The notes under the pieces: generated by a model
Databases searched by the model: none
What the model was told of the DNA's origin: nothing
What the model saw: only the letters and a program-made list of their open reading frames with translations
Origin: an uncultured Candidatus Actinomarina sp.
Lineage (GTDB): Bacteria; Actinomycetota; Acidimicrobiia; Actinomarinales; Actinomarinaceae
Direction: 5' to 3'
DNA: 47,077 bases
Assembly: GCA_902596545.1 (NCBI GenBank)
Contig: CACJUH010000008.1
Location: forward strand, 1 to 47,077
Part shown: positions 18,798 to 27,495 of the stretch, one piece after another
Layout: the number at the start of each line of letters is the position of its first letter
Numbering within the stretch: position 1 is the stretch's first letter
Position numbers and translations under genes: made by a program

Positions 18798-19906
18798 TGA
18801 AAAAAAATATACTACTTGCTGTCACAGGTAGTATTGCTTGTTCTAAAGCTGAATTGTTTATAAAGCAGTACGGAAGCCTATATAATTTTAAAGTAATATC
18901 TACATATAATGCCTTACAATTTCTAAGCGATGAATTTAAAAAAAATAATCAAGTCTTAAGTGACTGGGGTGATTTAAAAGGAACTCCTCATATAGAATTA
19001 GCAAGATGGGCTGATATTTTTTTGATTTACCCAGCTACTGCTAATGTTATCGCCAAAATGGCAAATGGTATTGCAGATGATTTGTTAACTTCGACAACAC
19101 TTATGTTTGGTTCTGGAATTTATATATGTCCAGCAATGCATGAGGAAATGTATTTAAACAATACAACACAAAACAATCTTAAAAAACTGTCACAGGATAA
19201 TTTTATAGTAGGTTCAAGATATGGAGATTTAGATATTGGTGATAGAGGTTACGGTAGATTAATTGAACCTATTGATTTAAAGAACAATATTGAAAAAACA
19301 TTGGGGAAGGTAATAGTGACATCTGGACCTACTATAGAAGCTATTGATGATGTTAAAGTAATTACAAATAAATCATCAGGTAAACAGGGGAGGGCAATAG
19401 CAATTGAACTTTCAGCTCGTGGTTATGAAACTATATATATTCATTCAAGTCAGATATTACCAATACCAGGCATTCAGAATGTAGCCTTTACATCATCTTC
19501 AGAATTGCTTACGAAAATAAATGAAAACATAGATAATTGTGAATATTTGTTTATGACAGCAGCAGTTTCAGATTTTACAACGAAGAAAGAGAATGGAAAG
19601 ATAAGTAGAGATTCAGGAAACATTCAACTTAATCTAACACCAAATATCGATTTAGTGAAGACAATTAAAGATAAAAATGAAGATATAGTCACTGTTGCAT
19701 TTTCAGCACAGGTTAATGATGATCTTAATTTTGACAAAATTAAAAATAAAAATTGCGATTACTTAGTAATAAACAACATATTAAAAAATAACTTTGGAAG
19801 CGATCATAATAAAATAAAAATCATTAATAGGAAAGAACTTATATACGAATCGAATGAGAAGTCAAAATCAGATATAGCGTATGAGTTATTAGATGTATTA
19901 CTTTAG
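18797..19906 (+). CDS. coaBC: CoaBC, phosphopantothenoylcysteine decarboxylase/synthase
   Basis: A fused enzyme for two steps of coenzyme A synthesis. The N-terminal flavoprotein decarboxylase has LLAVTGSIACSKA, the catalytic His in PHIELARWAD, and the lid Cys in YICPAMHEEM. The C-terminal synthetase begins near VIVTSGPTIEAIDDVKVITNKSSG and has TAAVSDF and KIKNKNCDYLVINN. The 369 residues are shorter than usual (about 400). In most Actinobacteria metK follows; here it is missing and a degenerate priA comes next. Confidence 0.94.
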   Translation: MKKNILLAVTGSIACSKAELFIKQYGSLYNFKVISTYNALQFLSDEFKKNNQVLSDWGDLKGTPHIELARWADIFLIYPATANVIAKMANGIADDLLTSTTLMFGSGIYICPAMHEEMYLNNTTQNNLKKLSQDNFIVGSRYGDLDIGDRGYGRLIEPIDLKNNIEKTLGKVIVTSGPTIEAIDDVKVITNKSSGKQGRAIAIELSARGYETIYIHSSQILPIPGIQNVAFTSSSELLTKINENIDNCEYLFMTAAVSDFTTKKENGKISRDSGNIQLNLTPNIDLVKTIKDKNEDIVTVAFSAQVNDDLNFDKIKNKNCDYLVINNILKNNFGSDHNKIKIINRKELIYESNEKSKSDIAYELLDVLL

Positions 19907-19908
19907 CA

Positions 19909-21252
19909 ATGTTTGCTGATGTAGAAGTAATTTCAAATAATACATACGGTTATAATCAATTTACTTATTCTATTCCTCATAAGTTTAAGGCAAAATTAAG
20001 TATTGGTTCCTTCGTGAAAGTTGAATTTAGAAACAAGATTGTTGACGCATTAGTTGTAAATTTAAAATCAAAAACTGAAATAAAAAATCCAAAAAATATT
20101 TTAAAAGTATCAAATTTTACTCTTGATAATGAACAAGATCTGTATTGCAAATATATAGCACTTTCTAACAGACTAAATTGTGGAATATTATTACACAATA
20201 TAATTGATTTAGATAATTTAAGAAAACAAAATATTTTAAAAACAAAATCTGTTTCAAATATAAATTTTCAAGAGTTTAATAATTTTAAGTTTGTAAATGA
20301 TAATGTTTTTTTTGTGTCTTCAATTAAACAAGCGAATGAATTATCAAAAAATTTGAAAAATAAACTAAAGATCGACTTTTATCAAAAATTTGGAGGGAAA
20401 GATGAACTTATCAATGTATTAAACAACAAAAAATACAGAAATATAATAATTCTTTCTAATAATTTTGAAAAAGTAATATTAAACGATCATACTAATTATT
20501 TTTTTTATGACAGTAATTCTCCCGCTTATAAGTTACCAAAATTAAATAATCTGAACATTGTTGAGTCATCTTATCTGAAAAATCATATATTTGGAGGTAA
20601 GTTTATTTATATAAATGAATTTCCCAATTTGGAATTTAATGATTTTTATAAATTTAATATTGAAGAGATAAATTATGGAATTGAATATTATTTTTCAAAT
20701 AATTTAAAAGATAATTTAGAGTTACTTAATCATAAATATCCAAATAAAGTTTTCAAAGTCTACTCAAAAGAAACATTTGCAGAAAATAAAAATATTTCAC
20801 AACATGATGATATAAATAATAAAGAAGTAAATACAGTTATTATAAGTAATCCAACTATATCTTCAAAAGGTCTTCTTAATTCATACAAATTAATATCACT
20901 TCTAAGAACATTAAACTTTTGTATTAAAAACAATTTAAAAATCATAATTTTCAATAATAAAAAATTGAATATAGAAAGTTCATTAAATAGCTCATCTTTA
21001 ACTAAGTGGGCAAATAAGGAGTTAGAAACTAGATTAAAATATGGACCAAACAAGTTGTTAAAAGTGTTTCAATTTGAATTACAACAAAAACTTGAAGATA
21101 GTAATGAATTGGTTCTTGGTCCTATAAAAACTGAAAGCGGTTTCAAGTATGAAGTTCAAATAAAATTATCAAAAGATGTAAATTACATAAAATTTATAAA
21201 TCTATTTAAAAGTCTTAACAAAATTGATTTAACAAGAGTAAGGTATATTTAA
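19909..21252 (+). CDS. priA: Degenerate PriA-like protein (primosomal protein N')
   Basis: The first 60 residues (ADVEVISNNTYGYNQFTYSIPHKF, then IGSFVKVEFRNK) match the 3'-DNA-binding domain of PriA, and the position between coaBC and def is that of actinobacterial priA. The rest is strongly eroded: no Walker A lysine loop, no DEAH box, and no paired cysteines for the zinc clusters (only three Cys in 447 residues). Actinobacterial PriA generally lacks helicase activity; this one is also about 200 residues shorter. It may serve only as a DNA-structure-binding scaffold. The composition is very rich in Asn, Lys and Ile. Confidence 0.75.
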   Translation: MFADVEVISNNTYGYNQFTYSIPHKFKAKLSIGSFVKVEFRNKIVDALVVNLKSKTEIKNPKNILKVSNFTLDNEQDLYCKYIALSNRLNCGILLHNIIDLDNLRKQNILKTKSVSNINFQEFNNFKFVNDNVFFVSSIKQANELSKNLKNKLKIDFYQKFGGKDELINVLNNKKYRNIIILSNNFEKVILNDHTNYFFYDSNSPAYKLPKLNNLNIVESSYLKNHIFGGKFIYINEFPNLEFNDFYKFNIEEINYGIEYYFSNNLKDNLELLNHKYPNKVFKVYSKETFAENKNISQHDDINNKEVNTVIISNPTISSKGLLNSYKLISLLRTLNFCIKNNLKIIIFNNKKLNIESSLNSSSLTKWANKELETRLKYGPNKLLKVFQFELQQKLEDSNELVLGPIKTESGFKYEVQIKLSKDVNYIKFINLFKSLNKIDLTRVRYI

Positions 21253-21746
21253 TGAACGATATAGTTGTCTTCGGCCATCCATCATTAACAAGTAAATCAG
21301 AAAATATAATCAATATAGATGATTATGTTGTTAATTTATCAAAAAAGATGATCGATATTATGTATGCTGCTCCAGGGGTTGGTTTAGCTGCCCCTCAAAT
21401 AGGTATAAATAAAAATATATTTGTATTTGATGCTGGAGATGGGCCTAAAGTTGCTATAAATCCAAAACTTGTTAAAACCGAAGGTTCTATAGTATTTATG
21501 GAAGGATGTCTATCTTTACCAGGTTATTATTGGGATATTGAAAGACATGAATACGCTAAAATTCAATGTCTCAATGAAAATGGTGATGAAACAATATATG
21601 AAGGTGACGAACTGATGGGTCGAGTGTTGCAACATGAACTTGATCATTTGAAAGGAAAATTACTTTTCAAATCTATGACACGAAAACAACGAAAAGAAGC
21701 TTTGAAGGAAATTTCAATTAAAGGTTTTCCTGGTGATAAAATATAA
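21252..21746 (+). CDS. def: Def, peptide deformylase
   Basis: Def removes the N-formyl group from new proteins. All three motifs are intact: GVGLAAPQIG (about 42-51), EGCLSLP with metal ligand Cys86, and QHELDHLKG with His128, Glu129 and His132. At 164 residues it is typical. It overlaps the fmt start by 14 bp, so formylation and deformylation genes are coupled. Confidence 0.96.
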   Translation: MNDIVVFGHPSLTSKSENIINIDDYVVNLSKKMIDIMYAAPGVGLAAPQIGINKNIFVFDAGDGPKVAINPKLVKTEGSIVFMEGCLSLPGYYWDIERHEYAKIQCLNENGDETIYEGDELMGRVLQHELDHLKGKLLFKSMTRKQRKEALKEISIKGFPGDKI

Positions 21747-22545
21747 ATATTTTTTCGGTTCAGATGAACGAAGCTTAAATTTTCTAAATACTATATATAC
21801 ACAGTACAACAAAGTTAAAGTTGTAACCCTTGAACCAAAGAAAACTGGTCGAGGTAGAAAAATCACATCAAATCCGGTTCAAATTTACTGTGAACAAAAT
21901 GATATTGAATATTCATACTATCAAGAGGAAAATATATATGAAGATATGGAGTATGGAATAGTTGCTAGTTTTGCAAAAATTTTTACAAATAATTTTATAA
22001 CTAACAATAAACCACTATTTAATATACATTTAAGTTTGCTCCCAAAATACAAAGGACCTACTCCAGTTGAGAGTGCTCTATTAAATTTAGAAAAATTTTC
22101 GGGTTATACAATTTTTAAAATAAATAAAAATGTTGATACTGGAGATATTATTTATCAAAAAACATTAAATATAGAAGGCAAATATGCAACAGAAGTTTAT
22201 GAACAAATTTATGAATCTTTTCATATTGATATTTTGAATATAGATTTTTACAAAGATGGACAAATTCAAGAGAATATTGTTTCTAATACAAGAAAATTTT
22301 TTAAAGAAGATTTTAATATTCAAGATTTACCTATTCAAAATGCTAAATCAAAAATAAGGGCTTTCGACTATCTAGGTCCTGCTTTTATAAAATATAACAA
22401 TATAAATTTAAAAATTCTTAACTACAGTGAAATTGAACAAGGAAGTAGTATTGAACTAAGTGATGGATTATTGTACCCACTAAATGTAATTCCGGAAGGT
22501 AAAAGTAAAATGCTATTTGAAGACTATTTAAGAGGACTTAAATGA
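21733..22545 (+). CDS. fmt: Fmt, methionyl-tRNA formyltransferase
   Basis: Fmt formylates initiator Met-tRNA. The catalytic region IVASFAKIF, FNIHLSLLPKYKGPTPVESALLN and VDTGDIIYQK contains the Asn-His-Asp set, with HLSLLP as the family hallmark. The C-terminal tRNA-binding domain is shortened, giving 270 residues against the usual 310. The start is GTG at 21733, inside def; the residues after it (YKYFFGSDERSLNFL) fit the N-terminal Rossmann strand. In other Actinobacteria rsmB follows, but here it is absent. Confidence 0.9.
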   Translation: MIKYKYFFGSDERSLNFLNTIYTQYNKVKVVTLEPKKTGRGRKITSNPVQIYCEQNDIEYSYYQEENIYEDMEYGIVASFAKIFTNNFITNNKPLFNIHLSLLPKYKGPTPVESALLNLEKFSGYTIFKINKNVDTGDIIYQKTLNIEGKYATEVYEQIYESFHIDILNIDFYKDGQIQENIVSNTRKFFKEDFNIQDLPIQNAKSKIRAFDYLGPAFIKYNNINLKILNYSEIEQGSSIELSDGLLYPLNVIPEGKSKMLFEDYLRGLK

Positions 22546-23129
22546 TCATTTCGGCAAGTATTCAAGCAGCAGATCAACTAAACATCTTACAGAGTATTCA
22601 ACAACATTCATCTGAGTTTGACCAAATACATGTAGATATTACTGATGGTCATTTTACAAATAATATTTCTATGTCATTTAGTCACATCAAAGAAGTGAAG
22701 AATCAAACTGATTACAAAGTAGACGTACAATTAATGGTTGAAGATAATGTAAAACTTGCTCCATTAGCATTTGCACATGGAGCAGATTTAGTATCAATTC
22801 ATCTTGAATCAACACCTATTAAAGACTTTATTAATTTAAGTAATGAATTTACAAACCTTGGTGTTGCTACATTGCCAAATACCGATAATTCAAAATTAGA
22901 TGAATATTTAGAATATTCTTCAGCCGTTTTATTTTTAGGCGTAAATCCTGGATTTTCAAATCAAGGTCAGTCTGTAGATTTAATTGATAAAATTAAGAAT
23001 TTTAAAGTTTTATACCCCACATATGATGGATTAATAATTGCAGATGGTGGCATTCAGAAGAACCACTTAAATTCACTAGAGGATATTGGAGTAGATATAG
23101 CTGTTCAAGGTGGAGCAATTTTTGGCTGA
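22542..23129 (+). CDS. rpe: Rpe, ribulose-phosphate 3-epimerase (diverged)
   Basis: The TIM-barrel family pattern is clear: IHVDITDGHF (metal ligands His30 and Asp32), VDVQLMVED, FLGVNPGFSNQGQS and IADGGI (Asp168). Two oddities stand out. The third metal ligand, His in the usual VHLM motif, is Gln63 here. The protein also stops at AVQGGAIFG, so the last helix of the barrel is missing (195 residues against about 220). Position next to ribD is the usual actinobacterial arrangement and supplies pentose phosphate near riboflavin synthesis. Activity is likely but not assured. Confidence 0.85.
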   Translation: MIISASIQAADQLNILQSIQQHSSEFDQIHVDITDGHFTNNISMSFSHIKEVKNQTDYKVDVQLMVEDNVKLAPLAFAHGADLVSIHLESTPIKDFINLSNEFTNLGVATLPNTDNSKLDEYLEYSSAVLFLGVNPGFSNQGQSVDLIDKIKNFKVLYPTYDGLIIADGGIQKNHLNSLEDIGVDIAVQGGAIFG

Positions 23130-24156
23130 CCCTTCACACTTTTTAGAGTATCCAAATAGCATGTATTTAGCTGTTATTGAGGCATTAAAAGCTGAAACAT
23201 TTCCTAATCCTAAAGTAGGTGCCGTACTGTTAAACAAGAATAATAAAGTAAAAGCAATAGGGCATCATAAGGGTAAAGGCACAAATCATGCAGAAATTGA
23301 GATAATTAATAATACATCAATAGAATCTACTGATACTTTATATGTAACTTTGGAACCTTGTTTTCATACAGACTCGTCACCTTCCTGCGCTGATGAACTT
23401 TTAAAAACTGAAATTCAAAACGTTGTAATAGGTGACATTGATTCTGATAAAAGAACCTCTGGAAAAAGTATTGAAAAACTCAAAAACAATGGTTTAAACG
23501 TTACGTTAATTGAAGGTGTGAACAATTTTGTAAATCCAAACTATAACAAAAAAAACTATGGTGACAATTCTATTACATACATAGGGAAAATAGCTACCAG
23601 TGATGACAATAAAATTTTTGATTACTCTAATTCATCTAAATATATTACGAATTCTGAATCACTTGATTTTACGCATTTACTTAGATCAACTGTTGACGCT
23701 ATTTTGATAGGTAAAAATACACTCATAACAGATAACCCTCAGTTAAACATAAGACTAAACCCGCTTAGCCATATTGATATCTATAAATATGTTCTTTGGG
23801 GAAATGATCGTAATGACATAGAGAAATATGCAAAAAAACATAGTGAAAAATTATTTCTAACATCTTTTGATAACAAGTTATCTAATGTTGTTAATATCAA
23901 TAACTTAACTTTTGAAAATTTAGACTCCCACATGAAGAATCAAAATATAAATTCATTATTGGTTGAGGGAGGAAATTATGTACATAAATTATTCATTTCT
24001 TCACAAATATACGATTATTTTTATAAATTTGTATCAGAAAATACAATCATAGAAGGATTATCCATTGACAAACATATTCTTGAATATTTGATGAACGATA
24101 TGATTCAGATTAAGGAAATTCAACTTAAAGATAATTCATTACACATTTATAATTAG
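23110..24156 (+). CDS. ribD: RibD, bifunctional riboflavin deaminase/reductase
   Basis: RibD performs the second and third steps from GTP to riboflavin. The N-terminal deaminase has zinc motifs NHAEIEII and LEPCFHTDSSPSC with PNPKVGAVL before them. The reductase domain starts near ITYIGKIATSDD, with VDAILIGKNTLITDNPQLNIR and LLVEGG. The GTG at 23110 overlaps rpe by 20 bp; TTG at 23122 or ATG at 23161 are possible alternatives, since family similarity begins only at about MYLAVIEAL. The 348-residue length is normal. Confidence 0.93.
   Translation: MEQFLADPSHFLEYPNSMYLAVIEALKAETFPNPKVGAVLLNKNNKVKAIGHHKGKGTNHAEIEIINNTSIESTDTLYVTLEPCFHTDSSPSCADELLKTEIQNVVIGDIDSDKRTSGKSIEKLKNNGLNVTLIEGVNNFVNPNYNKKNYGDNSITYIGKIATSDDNKIFDYSNSSKYITNSESLDFTHLLRSTVDAILIGKNTLITDNPQLNIRLNPLSHIDIYKYVLWGNDRNDIEKYAKKHSEKLFLTSFDNKLSNVVNINNLTFENLDSHMKNQNINSLLVEGGNYVHKLFISSQIYDYFYKFVSENTIIEGLSIDKHILEYLMNDMIQIKEIQLKDNSLHIYN
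24148..24153 (+). promoter_or_regulatory. Possible internal -10 box (TATAAT) before ribE
   Basis: A perfect TATAAT lies in the last codons of ribD, 9 nt before the ribE ATG. It could give a nearly leaderless transcript of ribE-ribBA-ribH. There is no convincing -35, and the Tyr-Asn codons alone would create the match. Confidence 0.2.
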
Positions 24157-24161
24157 CTTAC

Positions 24162-24737
24162 ATGTTCACTGGAATTGTAAAATCTGTAGGAAGTGTAAAA
24201 ACACTCGAAGAAGATCATTTATTGATCTCAACTAATGACGATAATTTTTATAATCTAGAAACAGGGACAAGTATATCAATAGATGGATGTTGCTTAACGC
24301 TAAGAGAATATATTAACAAGGACTTACTATTTCAAATATCTGATGAGACAATATCAAGAACATCTCTTAATAAAGATCACTGCGGATTTGTAAATATGGA
24401 GTTGCCATTAACTGTAAACTCTCTTCTTAGTGGTCATATTGTACAAGGACACGTTGATGGAGTTATTGAGTTAGATGAAGTTACTAAGTTAGATAATGAA
24501 TTATGGAATTTTCATTTTAAATATGGTGATGAAAAATATATTGTAGATAAAGGATCTATTACAATTAATGGAATATCTTTAACTGTAGTAGAACCAGATA
24601 AAGATAAATTTAGTGTTGCTGTTATTGAAGAAACTTACAAAAGAACCAACTTAAAACATTTAAAAATGAATAGCTCAGTTAATGTTGAGTACGATATTGT
24701 AATAAAGTATTTAGAGAAATTAAATTATGATAAGTGA
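24162..24737 (+). CDS. ribE: RibE, riboflavin synthase alpha chain
   Basis: Riboflavin synthase dismutates two lumazines into riboflavin. The duplicated barrel is visible: first half [12 protein letters not shown] and [11 protein letters not shown], second half [31 protein letters not shown] and [10 protein letters not shown]. The 191 residues are standard. It ends 11 bp inside ribBA. Confidence 0.95.
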   Translation: MFTGIVKSVGSVKTLEEDHLLISTNDDNFYNLETGTSISIDGCCLTLREYINKDLLFQISDETISRTSLNKDHCGFVNMELPLTVNSLLSGHIVQGHVDGVIELDEVTKLDNELWNFHFKYGDEKYIVDKGSITINGISLTVVEPDKDKFSVAVIEETYKRTNLKHLKMNSSVNVEYDIVIKYLEKLNYDK

Positions 24738-25929
24738 CATAAAAGAAATAATTAACCTTTTTTCAAAAGGGGAAATGATAATTCTCATCGACGATGAAGA
24801 ACGTGAGAATGAAGGAGACTTAGTTATATCATCTAAGTACTTGACTTCAGACCATATAAATTTCATGATTACTTACGGTAAAGGTTTAGTTTGTGCTCCA
24901 ATATCTTCTTCTATTGCAAAAAAATTGAAATTACCACTAATGGAAGGTGTGAATAACGAAATGCAAACACCATATACACATTCAGTTGATTTAAAGGGTG
25001 ATGGTGTTACTACTGGAATCTCTGCTGAAGACAGATTTAAAACTATTAAAGGTTTAGCTAGTGACGATTCAACGCGTGAATCATTTAATGTACCAGGTCA
25101 TATCTTTCCTTTACAAGCAATGGATGGGGGTGTACTTAGGAGAGCAGGCCATACAGAAGCAGCTGTTGATTTATGTACAATTTCAAATCACAAACAAGTT
25201 GCAGTTATATGTGAAATTATAAATGAAGATGGAACAATGGCTAGATTAGAAGATTTGATTAAATTTTCTCAAGTTCACAAAATTCCAATAGGTACTATTA
25301 AAGACCTTATACAATATCGACTTGATTCATCTAACCCAGTTGAATTTGTTTCAAAATCTAAGATACCAACAGACTACGGTGAATTTATGGGTCATGTTTT
25401 TAAAGATAATGTAGACAATACAGAACATATCGCTTTAACTTTTGGCGATTATTTGTCAGGAGAAGACACAATGGTTCGAGTACATTCAGAATGTTTAACA
25501 GGTGATACTCTTTTTTCAAAAAAATGTGATTGTGGCTCACAACTTTCAAGCGCACTTGAAGCTATATCTAATAATAAGAGTGGTGTATTACTTTATATGA
25601 GGGGTCATGAAGGAAGGGGGATTGGTCTTGGAAATAAAATAAAAGCTTATTCACTTCAAGATGATGGTGAAGATACTGTTGATGCAAATTTAAAACTTGG
25701 TTTTAAAAATGATCAGCGTGATTATGGTACTGGTGCTTTGATTTTAAGAAATTTAGGAATAACTAATATGAATCTATTAACAAACAATCCTTCTAAAAGA
25801 GCTGGTTTAGAGGGATACGGTTTAAATATTACGAAAAGAACTCCACTTTTAGGTAAACAAACACCTGAAAATTCCAAATATCTCGAAACTAAAAAAGATA
25901 AAATGGGTCATGATTTCGATGAAGAGTAA
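24727..25929 (+). CDS. ribBA: RibBA, DHBP synthase/GTP cyclohydrolase II
   Basis: A fusion of two entry enzymes of riboflavin synthesis. The N-terminal 3,4-dihydroxy-2-butanone-4-phosphate synthase has [24 protein letters not shown] and [16 protein letters not shown]. The C-terminal GTP cyclohydrolase II has HSECLTGD, the zinc set KKCDCGSQL, and [16 protein letters not shown]. All key motifs are present and the 400-residue length is usual. It overlaps both neighbours. Confidence 0.96.
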   Translation: MISDIKEIINLFSKGEMIILIDDEERENEGDLVISSKYLTSDHINFMITYGKGLVCAPISSSIAKKLKLPLMEGVNNEMQTPYTHSVDLKGDGVTTGISAEDRFKTIKGLASDDSTRESFNVPGHIFPLQAMDGGVLRRAGHTEAAVDLCTISNHKQVAVICEIINEDGTMARLEDLIKFSQVHKIPIGTIKDLIQYRLDSSNPVEFVSKSKIPTDYGEFMGHVFKDNVDNTEHIALTFGDYLSGEDTMVRVHSECLTGDTLFSKKCDCGSQLSSALEAISNNKSGVLLYMRGHEGRGIGLGNKIKAYSLQDDGEDTVDANLKLGFKNDQRDYGTGALILRNLGITNMNLLTNNPSKRAGLEGYGLNITKRTPLLGKQTPENSKYLETKKDKMGHDFDEE

Positions 25930-26317
25930 TGTTGCTATTGTTGTTTCTGATTATTACGAAGATATATCTAGTGGATTGGTTGATGGTTTTACTAACTCTT
26001 TAGATCCAAAATTTACAATTGACACTCATAATGTGACTGGAGCATGGGAAATTATTCATAAAATTAACTCCCTTACAGATAAATATGATAAGTTCGTTGC
26101 AATAGGTGCAATTATTAAAGGTGGTACTGATCACTACGAATATATCTCACAAGGTGTAATAGATGGTTTAATAAAATTGACGATTGAAAAAAATATATAT
26201 ATTGCAAATTGTGTTTTAAATGTTCATGATGTAAATGATGCTTATGATAGATCTAAAAAAGATGCTAACAATAAAGGATCTCAAGCTGCGTTTGCTATAA
26301 ATAATCTTTTTACTTAA
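25910..26317 (+). CDS. ribH: RibH, lumazine synthase
   Basis: RibH joins the RibBA and RibD products into 6,7-dimethyl-8-ribityllumazine. The family blocks are [11 protein letters not shown] (usually PGAFE), [18 protein letters not shown] with the catalytic His, and [16 protein letters not shown]. At 135 residues it is slightly short. It ends the riboflavin cluster, and the next gene is separated by the longest gap in this half of the window. Confidence 0.92.
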   Translation: MISMKSNVAIVVSDYYEDISSGLVDGFTNSLDPKFTIDTHNVTGAWEIIHKINSLTDKYDKFVAIGAIIKGGTDHYEYISQGVIDGLIKLTIEKNIYIANCVLNVHDVNDAYDRSKKDANNKGSQAAFAINNLFT

Positions 26318-26335
26318 TTTATTTACTATTTACGT

Positions 26336-26341
26336 TATAAT
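26336..26341 (+). promoter_or_regulatory. Probable -10 box (TATAAT) of the infC operon
   Basis: A consensus TATAAT lies about 19 bp after ribH, preceded by an AT-rich stretch without a strong -35. A start about 7 nt later would give a leader of roughly 85 nt with the hairpins described next. This is the most convincing promoter in the first 30 kb because real intergenic space exists here. Confidence 0.5.
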
Positions 26342-26351
26342 TCAATCAAGC

Positions 26352-26416
26352 GAACAATGTTCCACCTACTGTGAATAATAGTAAGGTTAAACAAGCGGCT
26401 TCGTGCCGTTTTTTTT
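26352..26416 (+). promoter_or_regulatory. infC leader with alternative hairpins and terminator-like element
   Basis: Three elements can be seen. (a) A small hairpin GAAC-AAT-GTTC at 26352-26362. (b) A larger stem at 26358-26393: TGTT, ACCT and ACT pair with AGT, AGGT and AACA around loop 26371-26379, with small internal gaps. (c) CGGC-TTCGT-GCCG at 26396-26408 followed by eight T (26409-26416). Elements (a) and (b) share bases 26358-26362 and exclude each other. The layout resembles an attenuator. Operons encoding IF3, L35 and L20 are commonly autoregulated by L20 or IF3, but I do not recognise a named leader family here. Confidence 0.5.
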
Positions 26417-26432
26417 ATGAAAGGGGATTAAC

Positions 26433-26948
26433 ATACCAGAACTTAAGATTAATGAAGCAATAAAATCTAAAGAGCTTAGAGTAATAGCACCTGATGGTGT
26501 ACAAGTTGGGGTTCTAGAATTAAAAAAAGCTTTAATTATAGCAAATGAATTGGAACTTGATTTAGTAGAAGTATCTCCAGAAAGTAAACCGCCTGTTGCA
26601 AGATTGATGGATTATGGAAAATATAAATATGAACTTGCTCAAAAAGCTAAAGAATCCAGAAAAAATCAGGTAAAAATATCTGTAAAGGAAATACAGTTAA
26701 AGCCCAAAATAGATACAAATGATTTCAAAATTAAGTTGCAAAAATCAAGGAAGTTTTTAGAAACTGGTGACAAGGTCAAATTTACAATGAGATTTAGAGG
26801 TAGAGAAGCAGAACATCCAGAATTTGGACAAAAAGTATTAGATAACTACAAAGAAGAGTTGTCTGATATTGCAGAATTAGAATCTACTTCAAATCCGGAC
26901 GGTAGATCAATAACTATGGTTTTAGCACCAATTGGAGGTAAAAAATGA
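26433..26948 (+). CDS. infC: IF3, translation initiation factor 3, with non-NUG start
   Basis: IF3 checks start codons and keeps ribosomal subunits apart. The N-domain reads PELKINEAIKSKELRVIAPDG, the linker LVEVSPESKPPVARLMDYGKYKYE, and the C-domain continues to the end. From the upstream stop at 26418 the frame has no ATG, GTG, TTG or CTG until TTG at 26550, which would delete some 40 conserved residues. The start must be ATA at 26433 (AAAGGGG about 6-8 nt upstream) or ATT at 26427. A weak AUU start that IF3 itself discriminates against is established for infC in E. coli. I chose 26433 because of spacing. Confidence 0.85.
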   Translation: MPELKINEAIKSKELRVIAPDGVQVGVLELKKALIIANELELDLVEVSPESKPPVARLMDYGKYKYELAQKAKESRKNQVKISVKEIQLKPKIDTNDFKIKLQKSRKFLETGDKVKFTMRFRGREAEHPEFGQKVLDNYKEELSDIAELESTSNPDGRSITMVLAPIGGKK

Positions 26949-27133
26949 AACATAAAACTCATAAAGGAATGTCGAAAAGAGTTCGAGTTAGTGGGACAGG
27001 CAAATATATGCGAAGACGCTCTCACAGATCTCATTATAAATTGGCAAAGGGATCAGGAACTTGGTCACGTTTAAAAAGAGATGTCGAATCTTCAAAAGGA
27101 GATAGTAGAAAAATTAGAAAGTTGTTAGGTTAA
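26945..27133 (+). CDS. rpmI: Ribosomal protein L35
   Basis: A 62-residue, very basic protein with the L35 pattern [33 protein letters not shown] and a RKLLG end. It overlaps infC by 4 bp (ATGA) and precedes rplT by two bases, the classical infC-rpmI-rplT operon. The ribosome site is weak, so coupling to infC translation is likely. Confidence 0.95.
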   Translation: MKHKTHKGMSKRVRVSGTGKYMRRRSHRSHYKLAKGSGTWSRLKRDVESSKGDSRKIRKLLG

Positions 27134-27135
27134 TC

Positions 27136-27495
27136 ATGGTTAGAATTAAAAGATCCGTACATAGTAAAAAATCTAAAAAGAAAGTTCTTAAAAATGCCAA
27201 GGGTTATACGGGTGCAAGAAGTAAAAGATTAAGAGCTGCAAAAGAACAGGTAATGCATGCAGGAGCTGATGCATTTACCCATCGTAAAGATAAAAAAGCT
27301 GATTTTAGAAAATTATGGATATCAAGAATTAATGCAGCAGCAAGACAAAACGGTTTGACTTATTCAAAGTTCATTAATGGACTAACCAAGGAAGGAATTA
27401 AAGTCGACAGAAAAATTCTTGCAGATTTAGCTGTTAATGATCCTAAAGGTTTTTCTAAACTTGTTGATGTTGCAAAAAAGAATCTAGATGCCTGA
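27136..27495 (+). CDS. rplT: Ribosomal protein L20
   Basis: A 119-residue protein with the L20 features [60 protein letters not shown] and [13 protein letters not shown]. It assembles early onto 23S rRNA and in several bacteria represses its own operon. The start has almost no upstream ribosome site, which fits coupling to rpmI. It overlaps pheS by 8 bp. Confidence 0.96.
   Translation: MVRIKRSVHSKKSKKKVLKNAKGYTGARSKRLRAAKEQVMHAGADAFTHRKDKKADFRKLWISRINAAARQNGLTYSKFINGLTKEGIKVDRKILADLAVNDPKGFSKLVDVAKKNLDA

Noticed and set aside
23100-23165. A frameshift joining the rpe tail to ribD (AIF then LADPSHFLEY in the next frame)
   Set aside because: The continuation looks faintly like a normal Rpe end, but overlapping starts are the rule here and no slippery sequence is seen; an assembly error is possible but cannot be shown.
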